From NCBI GenBank assembly GCA_015499995.1, contig JADNRV010000030.1:310001-374000 (forward strand): a stretch of 64,000 bases of DNA, in the 5' to 3' direction. Of this stretch, positions 56,987 to 64,000 are shown in pieces; positions within the stretch are counted from its first letter, which is position 1; every line of letters begins with the position of its first letter. The notes beneath the pieces are model-generated. The model did no database searches, was not told the origin of the DNA, and saw only the letters and a program-made list of their open reading frames with translations. This DNA comes from Flammula alnicola. Its lineage: Eukaryota > Basidiomycota > Agaricomycetes > Agaricales > Strophariaceae. The translations under genes were made by a program, and so were the position numbers.

Positions 56987-57589
56987 ATGTCACGCCCAGG
57001 TGAGTAGACTTTTGTCAAGCTCAGCGTCCAGGAGCCAACTTGGCTAACGACCAATGCACAGCTACACGTCAGTATCGGTTGCCCCGACGTACCGATTACG
57101 TGCTCATTCCTGCGCCCCTCGGTACGTGGCAGGCTCAACCTTCGTATTTGAACGACAAGCTGATCAGCTCTCTTAATCCTAGACCTGTCTTTGCCTTTGG
57201 CAACAGAAAAGTCGCCGTTGCCAGCTATTATCGTAACGCCATGTTCGCCCTCATCATCACGGGATTTCTCGATTGCGTTCCTCGCCTCGCCTCCTAAGCC
57301 GTCAATAAGCCAACGCTTCGCTTCGTTCAAGCATTTCAACGCCCCAAGCCTCCGGACACGCTCGATCATCTTCCTTCTCGTCGTTATATTTATCCTCGTG
57401 TGCCACCTCGTTACACACGGTCTTGCGACACGGCACCCCTACCTCGAACTCAGTGAACAGACGGGTGAAGCGCATGTCGTGAAAGGTTCATTGGGCTGGT
57501 TCGACTTTCGCGCTTTGTTTGGAAGAGAAGTCGGTATCGAACACATTTCTCGAGCCCTGATTGCACCCGACGCGTTAAAGGTGCAATAA
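56987..57589 (+). CDS. Single-pass membrane protein of unknown function
   Basis: Three exons: ATG TCA CGC CCA G, then the exon after cacag at 57060 (ATRQYRLPRRTDYVLIPAPL), then after the 57122-57181 intron DLSLPLATEKSPLPAIIVTP. It continues SSSRDFSIAFLASPPKPSIS, FNAPSLRTRSIIFLLVVIFI, LVCHLVTHGLATRHPYLEL and KGSLGWFDFRALFGREVGI. It is about 160 aa with one hydrophobic helix at about residues 95-115 and positive residues before it, suggesting a cytosolic N-terminus. The competing unspliced reading from 57060 ends PRLAS and is less likely. I recall similar proteins in other Agaricomycetes but no function. Confidence 0.65.
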
Positions 57590-59755
57590 TTGGGCCCATT
57601 GCACCTCCATCCTTCTCACGGCACATAGAATTGGAGTCCCTCCTCTTGATTTCAGGTGGAGTGGAAATAGACGTCCGGTCCTCGACAATTGTTTTCGTTC
57701 ACAGTATGATACCAACTCTTTGATCTTCTCTGGCTTGTTTGGCTTGTAATTGGAGGTCGAGCAGCATCCTTCCCATTATTATGCCCTCTATTTCGAGGGC
57801 GGTGATTATAATTTATTGGCGGTTTATATCATGAAAGCTTGAAGTTGGCCGATTACAGAACCATCATTTGTCGGAGATGGCCATCGATGCTGTGAATGGC
57901 GGAGGATCATGATCATGATGATCTTTGCCACATACTTATGTCGCCGATGCCACTTCGAATTCCATGTGTATATCTAGTATCATGAAAAGAATTATCGATA
58001 AACTCACATGGGATCGACCAGCTGGCAGTGGTGAGTCCATTTGTTTTCCGACGTCCCGGAGCGTGCTGAGGGTTTTATTTTTATTTTTTCAAAAAAGAAA
58101 AGGTTAGCTAGCTCATTATTTAATCTGGTTCCTACCCCATCAAGATAATCATAAAGGCCATATCTTCCGAGTCGCGATGGCACATCTTCGCGATGGGAGT
58201 CTGTTTTGGAACTTTGTCAACGAAAGTGTCATCGGAGGAAGTTGTCATTGAAGTGTAAGTATTATCTTATCGCCGACGAGCGCATCACCACAATCCCATC
58301 CAATCTCCTCTGATATCACATCAATCTCTACAGACGTTGCATTGTCAATGGGTGAGCGTCAAAGATGGACTGACCAAGGCCTCCTGATTTCACGAAAACC
58401 TTTCCCCTGGCCGATGATGACTTGCAGGAAGCGGGATGTCGATGAACTTGGAACGGGTGGGCAAGCAATTTGACTCTGAAATTTGACGACGCTGGATCTT
58501 CCATGATTTCATAACCTCGGGGTGCTCCCGAACCGAACCCATCAATGGAGTTTAACAGGCTGGGCGACCGGAGTTGGCCTGAATTGGCTCGGAACCTACC
58601 TCGCATCATGATCCTTGCCACTTCGGCTTCAATTTCAAAGCTTCAAGTTTGATCTTGGCAGCGTTTTGGCTGGCAGGCGAGCTTGACCGAGGTAGCGCTT
58701 TTCACGCCCTCGCTCAAATGGCTGGATGAGACCAGCCAAAGACAACTGATTGAAGGAATGCACGCTGCCACGAGAAGCGCATTCCAGAGCGAGCCGAAGC
58801 TGAAGCGAAGCGCCAGCACTCGCATCTGGATTCGAAAGCCGCCTAATCGCCACCACCCGTGAGTGCACCGCCCACGGTCTTTGCCGCTTGTTTGCCGCCA
58901 CAGGGCTCTCAAGCACCTCAAACCTGCAGAGGGATGCATGGCTTTTGTGAACTGGAAAACTTGGTCATGAGAACATGCTATCCCTGACGTAATAAAGAGA
59001 AGCCAAATTCGTCACCCTGAAATTTGAGTTTCAGCTCTGCAGGTATGTCGGAAAGCTTTTGGGATCCGGCCAGGTGTTTGTTTCCGTCGTTTTCCGATTG
59101 AATTGGTACGGGGATTCATCAACGTCTCCTCTGATGTTGTATGGATAACTGATATCGATTAAACAGATGGACTAAAGCCAATGTCTTGCAAGGGGCCGCG
59201 GAGACTGAGCGGAGACGAGCGTCTATCATGGTTGGTTGCCATTTACCTAATTTTATTTTTATTTCGTGTGAGCCTCTCTCATCTACCCCTTCGTCTGATC
59301 AATTATCGCACTCCATCCTGCTCTCGACTGGTCTCTTGTGGCGAAGAAAGTAGCTTTACTGTACTGCAGAAAGGTGATATCTGCTCTGGCATTGTCACAT
59401 GATAACATTGAAAAGCGCACAGCTTGCTGCCCGCCGTTCGTGATCCTCGATTCCACAAATGTCGTCCGCACGCCATATTTCTGACATGCTGTGCGGGTTG
59501 TTCGGATTGCCCAATGGATACCATTGCATTCAGGCACGCAAGATTCCCCCATCGATGCACCCCTGATCGCCCTCTTATTATAAGGCCCAAGGTTTTCGCT
59601 ATAAAACGGACGCACTTATATTATCTTGACTGAGAAAGTCAAGGACGCATCCGTGACTTCCGTCGAATCACCTGTCGTTGACTTCCCCTTGTTGTATTCG
59701 AGCGCAAAACTCGCCCGAAACTTCTGGATCCTAGACTTTTGCCCCTTCAACGAAG
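57590..59755. other. Long intergenic stretch, no gene recognised
   Basis: This 2.2-kb stretch has no convincing ORF or repeat. Short overlapping minus-strand frames at 58635-58939 have Arg/Ser-rich translations without a domain. A noncoding RNA or a long 5' UTR of the MARVEL gene is possible but unsupported. Confidence 0.45.
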
Positions 59756-60799
59756 ATGGTTCAGGATCTGAATGGTACCCTTTCCATCGCGAGGACGATC
59801 GCATTCGGTGAAATTTTTTTTTCTCTTTCTCAAATTTTTCCGACAAGAGGATTAACCAATCATTTTTTTCATGTTTAGGAATTGCGACTCTGTTCGCGTT
59901 CCTCGTCCTTTGCCTTGGTGCTGCCATTACCAACTACACCACCACGTCCTTCTTTGGCGGATACTTCTCCTTTGCTGCGCTGGGCATTGCTACTGCTGTC
60001 CTTACCCTGCTCACATTGCCGGTGATGTGCATCGCGTTTTCTTCTTTTGTGTGTTCCTTGTGCTCATTGGTCGAGCCAGGCTTTTCCTCTCTATCCAGCG
60101 CAAGGGGGCTATCACTTCCATGATCGCCATTGAGATCGGTTGGACTTGTACGTGCATTTTTCTGCCAACAAGTGTACATTCACCCAAACATTCTTATCTT
60201 AGGGTTCCTCTGGATTCTGTGGCTCTCTGTCGGCGGTTCATCTGCAGGCACTGTCTGGCTTGGTAACTGTAGCATCTGGTTGAGTGCGTCTATTGTCTTT
60301 GCAGAAATTTATCATGGTTATTGACAATGTTTTTTTCTCTCTTTGCAGCCGGAAAAGGCGAGGCTATGTGCGCGAAACTCAGGCCTTGACGGCCTTCGGT
60401 TTCCTCGCTTGGATTGTCCGTAAGTCCATTCCTTTCTTCCGAAATGTATCCACCATTTTTTGACACTTAATTAAAACAGTTTTCGCGTACAATATCACAC
60501 TCATTGTTTTCGTGATCAGACAACACATGCGCGGAAACAGCAGTGTTTGGACTGGATATGTGAATGAGACCGATTTCGCCGCTGCAGGTCCCACACCACC
60601 GAGCCTAAATTTGCTGCGAGCAATTTCGCTCCCCAATATGCTCCCCAGACACCGTGTCTCCCGGCTACCCTGTGCAGCCTGCCATTCCCCAGCAGCAGCA
60701 GACAACGAGTCCCTATCCCAGGTTAATTCATTCTCTGGCCAAGGATTTTTACCCATCCCTTCCATACCTGGTAATACCACTCAACCACAGTTTTTATAA
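59756..60799 (+). CDS. MARVEL-type four-helix membrane protein, frame broken three times
   Basis: MARVEL proteins sit in membranes with four helices and take part in membrane apposition or trafficking. The start is MVQDLNGTLSIARTIAFG; helix 1 is IATLFAFLVLCLGAAITNYT. Helix 2 is YFSFAALGIATAVLTLLTLP, then VMLFLSIQRKGAITSMIAIE, helix 3 FLWILWLSVGGSSAGTVWL and helix 4 ALTAFGFLAWIVLFAYNITL. The soluble tail has VIRQHMRGNSSVWTGYVNET. Introns are GT-AG. Conserved reading requires a one-base shift at about 60372 (M-C-RETQALTAF needs TGCCGC, observed TGCGC). Two more occur in the Pro/Gln-rich tail at about 60590 and 60653 (to TEPKFAASNFAPQYAPQTP and to VSPGYPVQPAIPQQQQTTSP). Each equals one base lost from a short homopolymer. 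The final exon is uncertain: the stop is at 60799 or, if 60721-60790 is an intron, shortly after. Confidence 0.72.
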
Positions 60800-61410
60800 C
60801 GGATTTGAATGATCGATTTACGTTTTATCTCTCCAACAATGAAATGGCTCTTTCGGGTCTGATGCTTGTTCTTTCTTCGTATCTACTTACGTATTGTCAC
60901 CCACCTGTCTGGAAATTATCTTGTACTTATTGATGGCGCCCGCTGTCTCCATGTTGTCGCTCTGACAATAAGACTTGCTCGCGCTTTGCGACCTTCATCC
61001 CATCCTGGCAGTCAGATTTTACTTGATCTGTTATGCTGAAGTAAATGGCCACCATAAGTACATATCTCTTCTATCGGAACTTGCTTCGTGACAGTTGTTC
61101 TTAAGTTGTTGATCCAGATGGTCATCTCAAATGGACTGGACACGAATCGGTAAATGGGTTCCTGGTATTCTCGCATTAAGGGTATGCCTGTTGCATCTTA
61201 CGAGAACTGCATTCGCTCTTGCACTTCTATTTACGTTGTGAAGGAGAGTCAGATTACACGACATTAGTTGTACTGTACATAAGTTATACACTGTAAATAA
61301 ATGGATGGCATGTAGAATTACAAATACAGGCCGTGTAATTATTCACGGCTGGTCTAAGGGTAGTCTTGAATACAGCATATGAAGCCCAATCCCTTGTGAT
61401 AAAATCCTGC
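60800..61410. other. Convergent 3' region
   Basis: These 611 bp lie between two converging stops and are AT-rich. No further feature was recognised. Confidence 0.45.
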
Positions 61411-62990
61411 TTAATTACCATCCTCGGGACTGTCGTCGTCGGAGTCAGCCTCGTATCCGTCCGAGGGCATCAACAACCTTGGGTAAGTTCGTCGAGCAGA
61501 GGTAGACGCGGCGGCCTTTAAAGATAGCCCAGAAACATGACGCGAGTACCCTGCTGATACGCGCGTTCGTGTCACCCTAACCCTGTTAGTGGTGCCATGA
61601 GAGGAAGACGAATGTGATATACGACTCTCGTGTGCGTGGTTTTCGTGCAGTTCTCCCGAGCTCGGGACTGTATCCATGGCAGTTGAAGCGCTCGTGCTAT
61701 TAGCGCCCGAGCTAAGGGCACTCACCCCGCCGGCGGGAATACAACTGGCGTTGGCATAAAATTGTTGAATGTGTTCTAGTTGCACTTTCAAGGCTTCTGC
61801 GACGGCATCTTTGACCAATTTTGGGATATCGGGAAACATGTTGAATGGATCTTGAGCGAAATTCTCGGGGTGCGGGATCGAGGACTCGTGCTGGGGAGAA
61901 GAGAGCATGGAGGATGAAGCTATACCAGAGCCATTGGTACCTCGCGCATTGTTTGTGTTGGGGGAAGAATTGACAGTGTTAGGGTCTTGGTCGGATCCTC
62001 CACTCATGTGCAACGCTGTTATAGCCCGGATAAAATCATTTAGGCTGTCGTTTACAGGTGAAGACCCGCCCGTCACCCATGCTTCGAGGCCTAGACTGGA
62101 ATTGGCGTCGTATTTCTCCCTCTGCTTGTCCTTGTTTTCGATGGCCGTTTCTCCATCCCATGCCGAGTAATATTCGGAACCAGAATTTTCCTCTTTGTCT
62201 AAGTCCTCTTCATGGGTGCTCTCATCCTCGCTCGTATCGTGTTCGAGCAGGTTTACCAGGGTCTTGAAGGCCTTCTTCACCTCGCGATCCACACTCCGTC
62301 GCCCTCTAGATCTGCTATCCAATGTGCGCGAGAACTGCTTCTGTGGACGCCCTTCGAGGGAGAGGCCCGCGAAGTTCTCATCAAAAGACGGTGTATCAAT
62401 CGCCAGTGTAGTTATGGGCAGTGTAGTTATTTGACTCTCTATTTGAGGTGGAGCTTCAGAATCTTCCGGGAGAGAGGCGTGCGTAACGGAAGATCCAGAA
62501 GCAGAATTTTTGCTATCGTCTAATTGAAAACATCAATATTTATTGAGCTTAGGACAACTGTATGGAGGAAGCGTGACTGACAATGTAGTTCCGAATAGTG
62601 CGCATGCAAATGAAGCTGAAGGCTGTGGTTTCCAATGTTCTCGATGTGCGCCTTGGTGACGTTGTCTGAATTCACCTTCACGATGCTCGGGCCTGAGGGA
62701 CTTGGATTGGCATTGAAGGGAGGGTAATCATTGACGGATGTATGGCCCGAATTTCGAGGTTGTAAGTTGATAATTGAGTGATAATCTCCTCCGACGATGT
62801 TGAAATTACCCCCGGAAATGTGGACGTTCCTCGCTTGGCTAAACATCGACACTTGGGGGAGATTTCCTACCTCTCCAGCAGAACTCTGCACATATTCAGT
62901 ATGCGTGTTATGCGCGATATGAATGGACTCCGAAGACGACGGTTGAAAAGGCAAACGTGAGGGGCCAGCGTTCGTGGGCTCAGAAGCCAT
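61411..62990 (-). CDS. Uncharacterised, largely disordered protein with GNFNIVGGD-type N-terminal motif
   Basis: Two exons (62990-62583 and 62521-61411) give about 505 aa. Residues 45-80 carry FSQARNVHISGGNFNIVGGD and YHSIINLQ. This glycine-rich strand motif occurs at the N-terminus of many mushroom proteins, often ahead of NACHT or other effector modules; none of those is present here. The remainder is Ser/Asn/Gly-rich with short ordered parts: RSVDREVKKAFKTLVNLLEH, LNDFIRAITALHMSGGSDQD, IPKLVKDAVAEALKVQLEHI and RTYPRLLMPSDGYEADSDDD. No membrane segment. A basic Arg/Ser stretch (TNRVRVTRTRVSAGYSRHV) might favour a nuclear location. Possibly a truncated relative of that larger family. Confidence 0.66.
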
Positions 62991-63799
62991 GGGGATACTG
63001 TGCGACGATGGCTGCAGTAGTCGGTTTGTGAGGCGGATTGTACTTATAAAGGATGCACCTCCGTGTACTTACCTGGAACCTGTCGCGGTATCGTCGTGCA
63101 AGGTCTTTGTAGAGATTCTTGGCTCCAGAAACTATCAACTTTTTCTTTCCTTCTCGATCTGGCATCGCAGCCTTCAAGTTCAATTTAAGAATTTGTGCGA
63201 TTCTGTTAGATTGAGCTGCAGATGATAGGATGCGTCTGCTACGCACTTGGAAGTTCGGAAAGAAGTCATTAACGGGAGACACTGGATGGCAGTAGTACTT
63301 ATATTACTTATAAGGGGTCCCTTGTAAATCCCGGCGGTGTTGTATGGCGGTGTGTACCATGGGAGACGTTTGACCTCGAGGCTCAGAATTAGCGTGCACC
63401 TGCCACATGTAAGTCGTACAGGTCGTGCTTGCCTGGCGGTGGCAAGGCTCGCTTCGCCATCCTAGAGGTGGGTTCCCGCCGGCCCGGGTAATTAATTATA
63501 TCGGGTGAGGACGGGCATCCAACAATGCTTTTGTAGAGGCTCAAAGCCATTAAGACCATTTTTTTGACACCAAATGTATCTAGTAGCACATGTATACCTA
63601 ACTACCCGTTTTCTTGACGAAATACGCTGGAATGAGCAAGATACGCGCTATTTAAGAAAGTTCCTGATATTGTTTGTCCGGGCCTTTCACCCTTATGTAG
63701 CGTTGCGGCCATCAATAATCTTCGTCTTCTCACCTTGTAATTGACAAGCTTTGTGACCACCAAGTCCTTTTCATCTGTTTGCGCATTCGGCTACTATCA
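62991..63799. other. Intergenic with a possible conserved coding fragment
   Basis: On the minus strand 63070-63282 reads LNLKAAMPDREGKKKLIVSG and AKNLYKDLARRYRDRFQ. A gtaagt donor then follows, as in a real exon, but the frame stops soon after the nearest acceptor and has no good ATG. It may be a remnant or a 5' exon of an alternative transcript of the gene at 61411-62990. The rest shows nothing. Confidence 0.4.
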
Positions 63800-64000
63800 A
63801 TGGAATACTCCAGCTGGGAGTGGCAACGGGTGCTGGTAGACTCTCAAGCGTCTTCTGTGGTGAAGATGAAAAGTTGGGCTGGTCCCGGAGAACTGTATGT
63901 TATCATTACCGCGAGCAACTACAAGGTCTTACAGCTTTTGAATACAGGCTCCTACACCAATCTCTTGCTATTCCTTTTGCGATTGCACTATGCCTGATCT
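63800..64000 (+). CDS. Possible 5' end of a gene cut by the window edge
   Basis: An ATG at 63800 gives MEYSSWEWQRVLVDSQASSV and VKMKSWAGPGEL. A gtatgt donor and a ttgaatacag acceptor (about 63896-63949) then allow continuation in frame as LLHQSLAIPFAIALCLI to the edge. The hydrophobic end could be a membrane segment. No family is recognised, and it may be chance. Confidence 0.3.

Overview
The window is nuclear DNA of a filamentous basidiomycete, most likely an Agaricomycete. Almost every gene is cut by short introns (mostly 45-90 nt, GT-AG). The housekeeping proteins are fungal (RPL8/uL2, KRR1, NOP58, ERG27). There is also a velvet-family regulator and lineage-typical proteins of unknown function. 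No tRNA, rRNA, CRISPR or prokaryotic operon structure was seen.

Layout. 1-3168: a truncated spartin/senescence-domain gene facing an FGGY pentulose kinase whose frame is broken about ten times. 4629-10429: an SH3 adaptor and a large Gln/Gly-rich SS18/SSXT-type SWI/SNF subunit, both on the minus strand. 11478-16503: RPL8, an NCBP3-like RNA-binding protein, and the small-subunit processome factor KRR1. The last two are divergent over a 183-bp shared promoter. 17604-21821: an orphan gene with an AQDDK repeat and a decayed MFS sugar transporter. 21822-25591: a family-of-unknown gene followed directly by a VelB-like velvet regulator. 25592-29623: a gene-poor island with a decayed Fic/Doc gene copy, a short ERG27-derived fragment and inverted repeats. 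29624-37546: an EAF transcription-elongation factor, a secreted Rds1-like ferritin-fold protein, and a secreted serine carboxypeptidase with an AT-AC intron. 37964-39943: a 1.98-kb non-autonomous DNA transposon with near-perfect terminal inverted repeats and inverted subterminal repeat arrays. 40214-47136: NOP58, ERG27, an apparently intact Fic/Doc gene and an F-box protein. 47931-53183: an apparently intact tyrosine-recombinase retrotransposon (gag, RT/RNase H, YR). 53454-64000: a small putative mitochondrial protein, two unknown proteins, a single-pass membrane protein, a MARVEL-type four-helix membrane protein with broken frames, a disordered nuclear-looking protein, and possibly the start of one more gene.

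Connections. RPL8, KRR1 and NOP58 all serve ribosome biogenesis but are separated by unrelated genes, so this is not a functional cluster. The Fic/Doc segment occurs twice, about 17 kb apart: one copy keeps a complete Fic motif, the other has a frameshift, a lost splice acceptor and a changed motif residue. Most frame breaks in otherwise conserved genes look like loss of one base from a homopolymer. This suggests uncorrected long-read sequence or, less likely, very recent pseudogenes, and the reading of those genes should allow for it. Exon borders were placed by reading-frame continuity, splice consensus and remembered family conservation; no alignment or database search was run.
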